Source of the DNA: VRUE01 sp963729995
GTDB lineage: Bacteria > Actinomycetota > Thermoleophilia > Solirubrobacterales > 70-9
Reading direction: 5' to 3'
Length of the DNA stretch: 64,000 nucleotides
Assembly (NCBI GenBank): GCA_963729995.1
Contig: CAVSPF010000001.1
Span: 186,001-250,000 of the forward strand
The notes under the pieces were generated by a model, which saw only the letters and a program-made list of their open reading frames with translations, was not told the DNA's origin and searched no databases. Below, one piece after another: positions 8,630-16,739 of this stretch (position 1 is the first letter of the stretch; every line of letters starts with the position of its first letter). The position numbers were made by a program, and so were the translations under genes.

Positions 8630-8635
8630 TATAGT
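8630..8635 (+). promoter_or_regulatory. Putative -10 box before rpsF
   Basis: TATAGT matches the sigma-70-type -10 consensus closely. It ends 11 bases before the TTG start of rpsF, in a stretch lacking a Shine-Dalgarno sequence, which would give a transcript with a very short leader. No clear -35 element is visible. Confidence 0.45.
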
Positions 8636-8646
8636 GCGTCGCCGTT

Positions 8647-9099
8647 TTGGCAGCCGCACCCCGTGAATACGAGCTGGTCCTGATGCTTGACCCTGGGCAG
8701 GATGCTCCCGCTCGCGACGGCATCGCCCAGGAAGCGCGGGGGAAGATCGAGGCTGGCGGAGCGCTGAAACACGAGAACAGCTGGGGCCTGCGCAAGATGG
8801 CTTACGAAATCGGCCAGTGCACCGAGGCCGATTACCGCTGGTTCCGGTTCGAAGCGCCGGTTGAGCTGCTCGAGCAGCTCAACCACAGCCTGAAGATCAC
8901 CGACGGCGTCCTTCGCTTCCGCATTTTCAAAGTGGACGCCGATACGCCGATGATGGCCCCGCCGGCCACCGCCGGCTCGGCCCCCCGCGAGCGCCAAGCA
9001 ACACCCGAGGCCGTCGCTGAGCCGGCAATCGCCGAGCCGGCCTCCGAGGCCGAGGCCGCCGCGGACGACACCGGCAAACCCGCGGAGCCCAGCGAGTAG
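8647..9099 (+). CDS. rpsF: 30S ribosomal protein S6
   Basis: S6 binds 16S rRNA together with S18 in the small-subunit platform. The first ~95 residues are the S6 ferredoxin-like fold (REYELVLMLDP, LRKMAYEIGQCTEADYRWFRFE, LNHSLKITDGVLRFRIFKV). The last ~50 form an Ala/Glu/Pro-rich acidic tail, as in many actinobacterial S6 proteins. The start must be TTG at 8647, because no ATG or GTG precedes the conserved first strand in this frame. It leads the rpsF-ssb-rpsR-rplI cluster, the usual bacterial order. Confidence 0.95.
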   Translation: MAAAPREYELVLMLDPGQDAPARDGIAQEARGKIEAGGALKHENSWGLRKMAYEIGQCTEADYRWFRFEAPVELLEQLNHSLKITDGVLRFRIFKVDADTPMMAPPATAGSAPRERQATPEAVAEPAIAEPASEAEAAADDTGKPAEPSE

Positions 9100-9217
9100 C
9101 GGCACCCGCCCGTCCTTCAGCCGTCCCCCTTGCGAAGATTCCCGCAAAGGGGGGCGAGATGCGCCGCCTCCGCTCTTAGACTGGTTATCCAGACACCGAT
9201 TCAGAGGAGTGAGAGTC

Positions 9218-9679
9218 GTGGCAGCCTCAAACATCAACGTGGTGGTCATCACGGGGAACTTGACCCGAGACCCAGAGACACGCAGTACGCCAGGCGGCAC
9301 CTCGGTTTGCAAGCTGCGGGTAGCGGTCAACAGTCGCCGCAAGAACGGGCAGACGGGCGAGTGGGAGGACAAGCCCAACTACTTCGACGTCACCGTATGG
9401 GGAGCGCAGGGCGAGAACTGCGCGACGTACCTCGCGAAGGGCCGTCCGGTGGCCGTTGAAGGACGCCTGGACTGGCGCGAGTGGGAGGACAAAGAGGGAG
9501 GCAAACGCCAGGCCGTCGAAATCATCGCCAACTCGGTGCAGTTCCTCGGCTCTCGCGACGGCTCGGGAGGCGGTGGCGGCAACAGCTTCAGCCCCAGCAG
9601 CGACGTGCCGGCGGACACTTCGGACTACGAGGGCGCACCGGCGGGCGGCGGCGGCGCGGAGGACGACATCCCGTTCTGA
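9218..9679 (+). CDS. ssb: Single-stranded DNA-binding protein
   Basis: SSB coats single-stranded DNA in replication and repair. The 153-residue protein has an OB-fold (about 1-110: NINVVVITGNLTRDPETRST, NYFDVTVWGAQGENC, KGRPVAVEGRLDWREWED), a glycine-rich linker and the acidic tip DDIPF, which recruits partner proteins. The GTG at 9218 is chosen because AGGAG at 9204-9208 stands nine bases upstream; the GTG at 9209 directly abuts that ribosome site. It sits between rpsF and rpsR. Confidence 0.95.
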   Translation: MAASNINVVVITGNLTRDPETRSTPGGTSVCKLRVAVNSRRKNGQTGEWEDKPNYFDVTVWGAQGENCATYLAKGRPVAVEGRLDWREWEDKEGGKRQAVEIIANSVQFLGSRDGSGGGGGNSFSPSSDVPADTSDYEGAPAGGGGAEDDIPF

Positions 9680-9727
9680 GCCTGAAGCCCGTCCCTGCGC
9701 CTGCCGACCTGTAGCATCCCGGCCCGG

Positions 9728-9994
9728 ATGGCCAGGACAAGAGACTCAGGAACAGCGGGCCCGCGGCGGGGAAAGCGCGCGGCGGACCGGGCGCGTCCAC
9801 GCAAATACACCCGCATCAACTCGGCCACGGTTGACTACAAGGACCTCAACCTGCTGCGCCGCTTCCTCTCCGACAAGGGGAAGACCCGCGGGCGCCGGGT
9901 CACCGGTCTCTCGCGCAAGCACCAGCGCCAGCTGTCGGTTGCCGTGAAGCGGGCACGCGAGATCGCCCTGCTGCCCTACGTCGGCGAGCGCTGA
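9728..9994 (+). CDS. rpsR: 30S ribosomal protein S18 (cysteine-free form)
   Basis: The 88-residue S18 carries the conserved core RPRKYTRINSATVDYKDLN and TGLSRKHQRQLSVAVKRA. It has no cysteines at all, so it is the zinc-independent (C-minus) form; some bacteria keep a second, Cys4 copy elsewhere. A TAGCAT box lies ten bases before the ATG. The stop overlaps the rplI start (TGATG), coupling the two ribosomal proteins. Confidence 0.95.
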   Translation: MARTRDSGTAGPRRGKRAADRARPRKYTRINSATVDYKDLNLLRRFLSDKGKTRGRRVTGLSRKHQRQLSVAVKRAREIALLPYVGER

Positions 9995-10446
9995 TGACGC
10001 AGGCCATCCTGCTGAAGGACGTCGAGAGCCTCGGGGAGCAAGGCGATCCCATTGATGTTTCTCCGGGCTACCTGCGCAACTACCTGATCCCCCGCAAGCT
10101 CGCCACACCGGCAACCCCGGGTGCCCTCGAGGAGGCACAGCGTCGCCGGGCCGCTGCCGAGATAGCCGAGCGTGAGCGCGCTGAGCGGGAAGAGCAGGCG
10201 GCGGCGCTGCTCTCAAAGACCGTGCTGACGATCCACCAGCGGGCGGGCGACGACGGCAAGCTCTTCGGCTCGGTTGGAGCCAAGGAGATCGCGGAGGCGA
10301 TCCGCGAGGCGCGCGACCTGCGCATCGACCGGCGCAAGATACGGCTCGACCAGCCGATTCGCGAGGTTGGCACGCATATGGTCGAGATCGAGCTGGCCGA
10401 CGGTGCGGTTGCCAGGGTGAAGACAATCGTCACCGAGCAGAGCTGA
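9994..10446 (+). CDS. rplI: 50S ribosomal protein L9
   Basis: L9 binds 23S rRNA near the L1 stalk and limits frameshifting. It is 150 residues: an N-terminal RNA-binding domain with ILLKDVESLGEQGD and VSPGYLRNYLIPRKLA, a long charged connecting helix (about 45-75), and the C-terminal domain with DGKLFGSVGAKEIAEAI and GTHMVEIELADGAVARVK. It starts on the rpsR stop codon. Confidence 0.96.
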   Translation: MTQAILLKDVESLGEQGDPIDVSPGYLRNYLIPRKLATPATPGALEEAQRRRAAAEIAERERAEREEQAAALLSKTVLTIHQRAGDDGKLFGSVGAKEIAEAIREARDLRIDRRKIRLDQPIREVGTHMVEIELADGAVARVKTIVTEQS

Positions 10447-10470
10447 CGCCACGGCCCGAGGGACTGGCGA

Positions 10471-10476
10471 TAGCCT
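10471..10476 (+). promoter_or_regulatory. Putative -10 box of the 10484 gene (leaderless)
   Basis: TAGCCT ends seven bases before the GTG at 10484 and no Shine-Dalgarno sequence is present, as expected for a leaderless transcript that starts between rplI and the membrane-protein gene. Confidence 0.35.
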
Positions 10477-10483
10477 CCGCTGG

Positions 10484-11215
10484 GTGGCCTCGCTTCGTTT
10501 CCCGACTCGCCTGACCCGGCGCGCCAGGGCCAGGGCGCATTTCGGTTGGGCGCACTCCGAGCGGGCGACCGTCGGCCTCGCCGCACTCGCGCTCGGAGGT
10601 GCAGGGGCCGTGCTGGCGGGCCAGTTCGCGCGGATGCTGCGCCGCCGCTCGCGCGAGCATCGCGACGGCGACGGCCTCGTCGAAGTCGCGCCGGCGGCCG
10701 CGCTCGACACCGTCGGCGTAGCGGTGAGCGGCTACGCCGCCACGCCACGCAGCGAGACGGTCCTCTTCAACCTCCTCGCCGGATTTCTCGGCTCGTTTGC
10801 GCTTGTGCGGCTGTCCACCTGGGGAATCCGCGATCACTGGTGGCCGTTCCGCAACGTCAGCGTCGGGGGGCGCCACATCCACCACTTCATTCCGGGCATC
10901 CTGATGGCCTTTGCCTCCGGTACCGCGGCCCTGCTCACCGACGACGCCGCGCTCGAGGATCGTCTCGCCGTACCGATGGGCGTCGGCATCGGCCTCACCT
11001 TCGATGAGGCGGCGCTCCTGCTCGACCTGCGCGACGTCTACTGGACTCGCGAGGGCCTGCTCAGCGTCCAGCTCAGCCTCGGCGCGACCGCGATCCTCAG
11101 CATCGCGATCCTGACGCAGCGGATGCTGCGCCGCGGCGAGCGCCAGCAGGAGGAGGCGGGCCAGATCCCGCTGGCCGGTGACCGCCTCGCCGCCGGTGTG
11201 GGCGCCCTCGGTTAG
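10484..11215 (+). CDS. Conserved membrane protein of unknown function
   Basis: A 243-residue protein with about five transmembrane segments: one near 33-50, one near 97-115, two between about 140 and 180, and one near 198-215. The loop WPFRNVSVGGRHIHHFIPGI (about 126-145), rich in His and aromatic residues, is the most distinctive part and could bind a metal or cofactor. This is a suggestion only, and the protein matches no enzyme known to me. It lies between rplI and dnaB, on the same strand as both. Confidence 0.75.
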   Translation: MASLRFPTRLTRRARARAHFGWAHSERATVGLAALALGGAGAVLAGQFARMLRRRSREHRDGDGLVEVAPAAALDTVGVAVSGYAATPRSETVLFNLLAGFLGSFALVRLSTWGIRDHWWPFRNVSVGGRHIHHFIPGILMAFASGTAALLTDDAALEDRLAVPMGVGIGLTFDEAALLLDLRDVYWTREGLLSVQLSLGATAILSIAILTQRMLRRGERQQEEAGQIPLAGDRLAAGVGALG

Positions 11216-11331
11216 CGAATCGGATTCTCTCCCTAATTGCAGACACGTTCGCCTTGGCGGCGGAGTGCCTCTGGTTTGCTTGAGACAACCTGGGACGGGA
11301 GGTAAATCCGCCGCCCCGGAGCCTTTACTAA

Positions 11332-12762
11332 GTGTCGATGCCGCAGCCGTCCACAGCCCACGTTCCGCCTCAGAACATCGAGGCCGAGGAATCGGTGCTG
11401 GGTGCGATGCTGGTCTCCGAGCCGACCCTGACTCGCGTCATCGACGAGGTGAAGCTGAACGCCGAGGATTTCTACCTCGAGAAGCACGGGCTGATCTTCA
11501 ACTGCGCCCGCGACCTCTACGCCGCCTCGAAGCCGGTCGACGAGCTGAGCGTCGCAGAGGCGTTGGTCCAGCGGAACGAGATCGAGCCGGCCGGCGGCAA
11601 GCACTACGTCTCCGAGCTCGCCGCCAAGGTCCCCGCCGCCGGCAACGCCAAGCACTACGCGGAGATCGTCCAGCAGAACTCGCTGCTGCGCCGCCTGCTC
11701 ACCGCCGGACAGGAGATCCAGGGGTGGGTCCATGGCCGGGACGGCCAGCCGCGCGAGCTGACGGAGCGGGCCGAGAAGCTGCTCTTCGACGTCGCCCACA
11801 AAGAGCAGGCCGGCGACTTCCGCCAGCTTTCCGAGATCCTCCACGACGAGGTCGACCGTCTCGAGAAGCTCTCGACCGGCGAGAGCGAGCTGACCGGCAC
11901 GCCATCCGGCTTCAAAGACATCGACGCGATCACCGGTGGCTTCCAGCCCGGCAACCTGATCATCGTCGCGGCAAGGCCGGCGATGGGCAAGTCCGCGCTG
12001 GTCGCCAACATCGCCGAGAACGTGGCCGTGAAACGGAGCATGCCGGTCGCGTTCTTCTCGCTCGAGATGTCGGAGGTCGAGCTTGCGCAACGCTTCATCG
12101 CCTGCCGGGCGCGGATCTCCGGCGACAAGCTGCGGAAGGGCCAGGTTGCCCAGAAGGACTGGCCGAAGGTGGTGCGCGCCTGCAACGAGCTCGAGGAGGC
12201 GCCGCTGTGGTTCGACGACTCCTCCGACCTGGGCATTCTCGACCTGCGGGCGAAGGCACGCCGGCTGCACGCGCAGGTTCAGGACCAGGGAGGGCTGGGG
12301 CTGGTGATCGTCGACTACCTGCAGCTGATGCGCTCCGACGACCCGCGCGCCAACCGGGTCGAGCAGGTCGGACAGATGAGCCGCGGGTTGAAGATCCTGG
12401 CCCGCGAGCTGGAGGTGCCGGTGCTGGCGATCTCCCAGCTGTCTCGCGCCCCGGAGCAGCGGCACCCGCCAAAGCCCCAGCTCTCGGACCTGCGCGAGTC
12501 GGGGCAGCTCGAGCAGGATGCCGACCTAGTCGCCTTCCTCTACCGCGAGGACTACTACCGCGATTCCGAGGACGAGCCGGACGGCCTCGCGGACGTGATC
12601 ATCGCCAAGCACAGAAACGGGCCGATCGGGAGCCGAAAACTCGTCTTCCTCGACCGCTTCCCCAAGTTCGCCGACTTCTCGGGCCAGGAGCCTCCGATCG
12701 AACAGCCGGCCGGCGTGGGGCCGCCCTTCCAGGACGTGGTGTCGGCCGGGCCTGAGCTCTGA
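11332..12762 (+). CDS. dnaB: Replicative DNA helicase DnaB
   Basis: DnaB is the ring helicase of the replication fork. The 476-residue protein has the N-terminal interaction domain (about 8-110, PPQNIEAEESVLGAMLVSE), a linker, and the RecA-like motor with Walker A (AARPAMGKSAL, near 213), the SLEMS motif, Walker B (VIVDYLQLM) and the late AISQLSRAPEQR. No intein is present. GTG at 11332 follows GGAG with ten bases between; ATG at 11338 is the alternative. The stop overlaps the start of the next gene by one base. Confidence 0.96.
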   Translation: MSMPQPSTAHVPPQNIEAEESVLGAMLVSEPTLTRVIDEVKLNAEDFYLEKHGLIFNCARDLYAASKPVDELSVAEALVQRNEIEPAGGKHYVSELAAKVPAAGNAKHYAEIVQQNSLLRRLLTAGQEIQGWVHGRDGQPRELTERAEKLLFDVAHKEQAGDFRQLSEILHDEVDRLEKLSTGESELTGTPSGFKDIDAITGGFQPGNLIIVAARPAMGKSALVANIAENVAVKRSMPVAFFSLEMSEVELAQRFIACRARISGDKLRKGQVAQKDWPKVVRACNELEEAPLWFDDSSDLGILDLRAKARRLHAQVQDQGGLGLVIVDYLQLMRSDDPRANRVEQVGQMSRGLKILARELEVPVLAISQLSRAPEQRHPPKPQLSDLRESGQLEQDADLVAFLYREDYYRDSEDEPDGLADVIIAKHRNGPIGSRKLVFLDRFPKFADFSGQEPPIEQPAGVGPPFQDVVSAGPEL

Positions 12763-13490
12763 TGGCGGTTGCGCGCAGCGAGCCGTTCTCCCAGCAGGTC
12801 TGCCCACTCGGCGCCTGCGACGGCTCCGGCTGGATCCTCGGTCCCGAGGATGTGGCACGACCCTGTGGGTGCCGCGAGCAGAAGTTGAACCGCGCCCGCA
12901 GCCGCGGGGTCGCCTCGGTGATCCCGCCCCGCTATCGGGGCGTTTCCTTCGACCGGCCGCCGGTTTCCGACATGGCCCGCGATCTGACGACCAAGGGAGC
13001 CGTGGTCGAGGTTCGCAGCTTCATCGACGAGCTCAACGAGCGGCTTGACACCGGACGCGGCCTGTGGCTCTTCGGCGATACCGGAACCGGCAAGACAACA
13101 CTTGCAATGCTGGTCTCGAAGGCGGCGCTGGAGGCGGGGCATTCTGTGGCGATCTACTCGCTGCCGAAGCTGCTCGCCCGCATCCGCCGCACCTACGAGT
13201 CCGAGCCAGGAGGAGACTCCTACCTCTCGTTCTTCGAGCGACTCACCTCGGTTGACCTCCTCCACATCGACGATCTCGGCGCCGAGAAGCGCTCCGACTG
13301 GGTCTTGGAGCAACTCTATGCGTTGATCAACGAGCGCTACGAGACACAGCGATCGGTGCTGATCACCACCAACCTGCCACACGACGAGCTGGAGGAGCAG
13401 ATCGGCAGCCGAACCGTCTCCCGGCTGAGTCAGATCTGCGACGAGGTTCCCCTCTTCGGTGACGATCGGCGGTATGGCAAAGATGCTTAG
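12762..13490 (+). CDS. DnaC/IstB-like AAA+ helicase loader
   Basis: A 242-residue ATPase of the DnaC/DnaI type, expected to load DnaB onto single-stranded DNA. Residues 19-45 hold a cysteine cluster (CPLGAC and CGC) that may bind zinc. The AAA+ domain has Walker A (FGDTGTGKTT, near 103), Walker B (LLHIDDLGAEK), the sensor I segment VLITTNLP and an arginine-finger region near SRLSQICD. It starts on the last base of the dnaB stop codon (TGATG), so helicase and candidate loader are made together. No transposase is nearby, which argues against IstB. Confidence 0.87.
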   Translation: MAVARSEPFSQQVCPLGACDGSGWILGPEDVARPCGCREQKLNRARSRGVASVIPPRYRGVSFDRPPVSDMARDLTTKGAVVEVRSFIDELNERLDTGRGLWLFGDTGTGKTTLAMLVSKAALEAGHSVAIYSLPKLLARIRRTYESEPGGDSYLSFFERLTSVDLLHIDDLGAEKRSDWVLEQLYALINERYETQRSVLITTNLPHDELEEQIGSRTVSRLSQICDEVPLFGDDRRYGKDA

Positions 13491-13565
13491 AACAATCCTG
13501 GGGACGCATGTGGCCGAGCAGGTCGGCGCGCGCTCGAGCGGTAAGCGGCACAATCCCGTTCCGTC

Positions 13566-14945
13566 ATGCCTGGCATCGTCATAGTCGGAGCCCAGTGGGG
13601 CGACGAGGGGAAGGGCAAGGTCACCGACCTGCTTGCCGAGCGCGCCGACCTGGTCGTGCGCTTCCAGGGCGGCAACAACGCCGGCCACACGATCGTCCGT
13701 GACGGCGAGGAGTTCAAGTTCCACCTGATCCCCTCGGGCATCCTCTACTCGGAGAAGACCTGCGTGATCGGCAACGGCGTCGTGGTCGATCCCCGTGTCC
13801 TGCTGGGCGAGATCGATGCGCTGAAGCGCCGCGGCGTCGATGTCGGCAACCTTCGGATCTCGGCCAACGCGCACCTGATCATGCCCTACCACGTGCTGAT
13901 GGACACGGCGGGCGAGGTGAAGCTCGGCAAGCTCTCGATCGGCACCACGCGGCGCGGCATCGGCCCCTGCTATGCGGACAAGGCCCTGCGCCTCGGCATT
14001 CGCGTCCAGGACCTGCTCGACGAGAAGATCCTCCGCACCAAGATCCGCGCCGCGCTCGAGCCCAAGCAGCAGGCCCTGCGTGAGCTCTCGGTGCGGCGGC
14101 GGAAGCTGCGCAGGGAGGCGGGCGAGGAGGCTGGCAGAGCCGTGGCCGGGCAGGCAATCGACAGTGCCCCCGACCCCCGCCTCGACCTGCACACGATGAC
14201 CGAGGAGTACCTTGCCTACGGCCATCGCCTCGAGCCGCATATAGCCGACACCTCCCGCCTCTGCTGGGATGCGCTGGACAGCGGCGGCACGGTCCTGTTC
14301 GAGGGTGCGCAGGCCACCCTGCTCGATCTCGACCACGGCACCTATCCATTCGTCACCTCGTCGAACCCGATCGCCGGTGCGGCCTGCGTGGGCGCCGGGG
14401 TCGGGCCCACCGACATCGACGAGGTCTGGGGGGTGGCCAAGGCCTACGCGACCCGGGTCGGCGCCGGCCCGTTCCCGACGGAGCTGGACAACGAGATCGG
14501 CCGGCACCTGCTGGAACGCGGCCACGAGTTCGGCACGACCACCGGCCGCGAGCGACGCTGCGGCTGGATGGATCTGGTGGCCCTTCGCTACGCGGTGCGC
14601 CTCAATCGGATGAGCGCCCTGGCGATTACGAAGCTCGACGTGCTGAACGGGATCGACCCGCTGCGCATCGCGGTTCGCTACCGCTCCAAGGAGGGTGCGA
14701 TCTTCGACCGCTTTCCCTACCACCAATCGATCCTGCACTCGGCCGAGCCGGAGTACAGGGAGCTGCCCGGCTTCAATGTCGACCTCGGCACCTGCCGCAG
14801 CGAGGCCGACCTGCCTCCCCAGGCTCGTGCCTACCTCGAGTTCATTGCCGACTCCGTCGGCGTGCCGATCCGCCTGGTCGGAGTTGGACCCGGCCGCGAC
14901 CAGGTTGTCTGGCTCGGCGACAAGCCAAGCCTCAGGGCCGCCTGA
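13566..14945 (+). CDS. purA: Adenylosuccinate synthase
   Basis: PurA makes adenylosuccinate from IMP, aspartate and GTP, the first committed step to AMP. It is 459 residues. Marks are GAQWGDEGKGKVTD at the N-terminus (Asp and Gly bind IMP and Mg), FQGGNNAGHT, GTTRRGIGPCYADK, the GTP-binding TTTGRERRCGW and TKLDVLNG. About 25 residues between 174 and 200 (RRKLRREAGEEAGRAVAGQA) form a charged stretch longer than in the E. coli enzyme. It stands alone between the helicase loader and the TetR gene. Confidence 0.95.
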   Translation: MPGIVIVGAQWGDEGKGKVTDLLAERADLVVRFQGGNNAGHTIVRDGEEFKFHLIPSGILYSEKTCVIGNGVVVDPRVLLGEIDALKRRGVDVGNLRISANAHLIMPYHVLMDTAGEVKLGKLSIGTTRRGIGPCYADKALRLGIRVQDLLDEKILRTKIRAALEPKQQALRELSVRRRKLRREAGEEAGRAVAGQAIDSAPDPRLDLHTMTEEYLAYGHRLEPHIADTSRLCWDALDSGGTVLFEGAQATLLDLDHGTYPFVTSSNPIAGAACVGAGVGPTDIDEVWGVAKAYATRVGAGPFPTELDNEIGRHLLERGHEFGTTTGRERRCGWMDLVALRYAVRLNRMSALAITKLDVLNGIDPLRIAVRYRSKEGAIFDRFPYHQSILHSAEPEYRELPGFNVDLGTCRSEADLPPQARAYLEFIADSVGVPIRLVGVGPGRDQVVWLGDKPSLRAA

Positions 14946-14981
14946 TACACCGGGGTACAGAAAGCCGCGGTCGCTCTGCTC

Positions 14982-14987
14982 TACAGT
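14982..14987 (+). promoter_or_regulatory. Putative -10 box of the TetR gene (leaderless)
   Basis: TACAGT ends six bases before the GTG start at 14994 and no Shine-Dalgarno sequence lies between, consistent with a leaderless transcript. Confidence 0.4.
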
Positions 14988-14993
14988 CTTGGC

Positions 14994-15683
14994 GTGGCTT
15001 CTGGTAGACGCGCAGCGAGGTTGAGCCAGCGCCTGCCGAGGGGGCGTCATGGGCTACCGCGGGAGGCGGTGACGGAATCCCAGCGGCGGCGGATACTGCA
15101 GGCGATGATCGAGGTGGTCGCCGAGCGCGGCTACCCGGAAACGCGCGTGGTCGACGTGATCGGTGTTGCCGGCGTTTCGAGAAAGACGTTTTATGAGCTG
15201 TTCACCAGCAAGGAGGACTGCTTCCTCGCGGCCTACGACGTCCTGCTCGGAAACCTGCTGAGCGACACCGCCAGCGGGTTCGAGACAAAGCCGGGAGCAC
15301 CGTGGGCGGAGCGCGTGGCGGGCGGCCTTAGAGCACTGCTCGAGCACCTTGCGGAGCATCCCGACGAGGCACGCTTCGCGATCGTCGAGGTGCTCACGGC
15401 GGGGCCAAATGCCCTGGCACGGCGCGACGCCGCGCTGCGGCAGTTCATCGGGTTTCTGGACGCCGGGCGAGCGGAGACCTCGGTCGAGCTTCCGGGCATC
15501 ACGTCGCTGTCCCTGGCGGGCGGCGTAAACGAGCTCCTCTACAGCGAGATCCTGCATGGAGCGGCCGCGCGACTCCCCAGCCGCCTGCCCGACCTGATGT
15601 TTTGGATCACCCTGCCGTTCCTCGGCCCTGAGGGTGCGGCGGGAGAGCGCGAGCGGGTGCGGCTGTCGATGGCCGGCAGCTAG
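14994..15683 (+). CDS. TetR-family transcriptional regulator
   Basis: A 229-residue regulator. The N-terminal helix-turn-helix domain (about 25-75) reads TESQRRRILQAMIEVVAERG, then TRVVDVIGVAGVSRKTFY and ELFTSKEDCFLAAYD, the classic TetR pattern. The C-terminal two-thirds is a helical ligand domain with no recognisable specificity. It is preceded by a basic tail of about 24 residues. No palindromic operator stands out around it. It lies upstream of the secreted protein and, further on, the 3' end of the mce operon; whether it controls either is not shown. Confidence 0.88.
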   Translation: MASGRRAARLSQRLPRGRHGLPREAVTESQRRRILQAMIEVVAERGYPETRVVDVIGVAGVSRKTFYELFTSKEDCFLAAYDVLLGNLLSDTASGFETKPGAPWAERVAGGLRALLEHLAEHPDEARFAIVEVLTAGPNALARRDAALRQFIGFLDAGRAETSVELPGITSLSLAGGVNELLYSEILHGAAARLPSRLPDLMFWITLPFLGPEGAAGERERVRLSMAGS

Positions 15684-15830
15684 CTCGTGGCCTTGTTAAG
15701 CCGATCTTTTCTGTGAATGCGGGGGTTTATCTAATCGTCCAGCTTGGTAGCTTTGCCATGGAGGGATAGATCAAGGCTTTCAAAGGCCGGGGGCCCGAAC
15801 GGGCAGGCCAAAAAGGAGAGAGATACGGAT

Positions 15831-16607
15831 ATGCGAAGAAAATTGGCTCTGACGCTCGTTCTGGGTGCGGCGCTGGCCGTCACCGTCGCGGCAGTCGCGG
15901 CGGCGACGACGACCACGATCCGGGCGGGGAACCTGATCCTCACGTTCGGCGGAACCACCTCGCCGAAAGCGCTGCCGAAGAAGACGTTCGCCCCGGTTGC
16001 GCTCAACGTGAGCGGCAAAATCGCGACCACCGACGGTACCCACCCGTCGGCGTTCAGGGAAGCGATCGTCGAAATCGACAAGAACGGGATGGTCAACGCC
16101 AAGGGGGTGCCGGTCTGCAAGGGCAGCCAGCTCGAGGCGCGCGACACCAAGGCTGCGGAAAAAGTCTGCGGCAAGGCGCTCGTCGGCAAGGGGCACGCGG
16201 AAGTGGAGATCGCCTTCCCCGAATCGAGGCCGATTGACGTGCCCAGCCCGCTGCTGATCTTCAACGGCGGCACCAAGGGCAGCACTACGACGATGTTCAT
16301 CCACTCGTTCATCACCGTGCCGGTCCCGGCCGCGATCGTCACCACGATCACGATCCAGAAAGTCCACAACGGCCGCTACGGGCTGCACACGATCTCGAAA
16401 GTTCCGGTCATCGCCGGTGGCAGCGGTTCTGCGCTGAACTTCAACTTCAAGATCAACAGGAAGGGCTACCTGCAGGCCAAGTGCCCCGACGGCCACTTCA
16501 ACGCCAAAGTCACGAAAGCCATCTTCAAAAACGAAGCCGACACCTCGGGGGTGGCGCCCACCACGGAACTCTCCGGCGAACTGGTCGTGCCCTGCACGCC
16601 GAAGTAG
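15831..16607 (+). CDS. Secreted protein, paralogue of the 29087 gene
   Basis: A 258-residue protein with a clear signal peptide (MRRKLALTLVLGAALAVTVA, cleavage near AAA-TT). The mature part is beta-rich, with three cysteines in the order VPVCKG, KVCGKA and QAKCPDGHF, plus a fourth near the end (VPCTPK). The same cysteine spacing and the patterns IDKNGMVNAKG, GKGHAEVEI and PSPLLIFNG recur in the gene at 29087. AAAGGAG at 15812-15818 gives a strong ribosome site 12 bases before the ATG. The function is unknown. A terminator follows at 16648. Confidence 0.8.
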   Translation: MRRKLALTLVLGAALAVTVAAVAAATTTTIRAGNLILTFGGTTSPKALPKKTFAPVALNVSGKIATTDGTHPSAFREAIVEIDKNGMVNAKGVPVCKGSQLEARDTKAAEKVCGKALVGKGHAEVEIAFPESRPIDVPSPLLIFNGGTKGSTTTMFIHSFITVPVPAAIVTTITIQKVHNGRYGLHTISKVPVIAGGSGSALNFNFKINRKGYLQAKCPDGHFNAKVTKAIFKNEADTSGVAPTTELSGELVVPCTPK

Positions 16608-16647
16608 CGGAAGCTCCAAGTCAACAGTCGTCTCAGGACGACAGGGG

Positions 16648-16675
16648 AAAGGGCGGCCTTCGGGCCGCCCTTTTT
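16648..16675. terminator. Bidirectional intrinsic terminator
   Basis: GGGCGGCC (16651-16658) and GGCCGCCC (16663-16670) form a perfect 8-bp stem with a TTCG loop. It is preceded by AAA and followed by TTTTT, so it can stop transcription from both sides. It sits between the secreted-protein gene and the convergent end of the mce operon. Confidence 0.88.
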
Positions 16676-16739
16676 CGTGCCCGGGCCCGGTTAAGCATGC
16701 GCCGGTGCAGGTAGCCGCGAGCCGTGGAATCAACCCGGT

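Noticed and set aside
11178..12755. 525-residue open frame overlapping dnaB on the same strand
   Set aside because: It lies in the +1 frame of dnaB, is dominated by Arg/Ala/Gly and lacks any motif, while dnaB is complete and unmistakable.
12555..15050. 831-residue open frame on the minus strand through dnaB, the loader gene and purA
   Set aside because: It is antisense to three clear genes, has no family motifs and shows the Arg/Gln/Asp-rich composition of high-G+C shadow frames.
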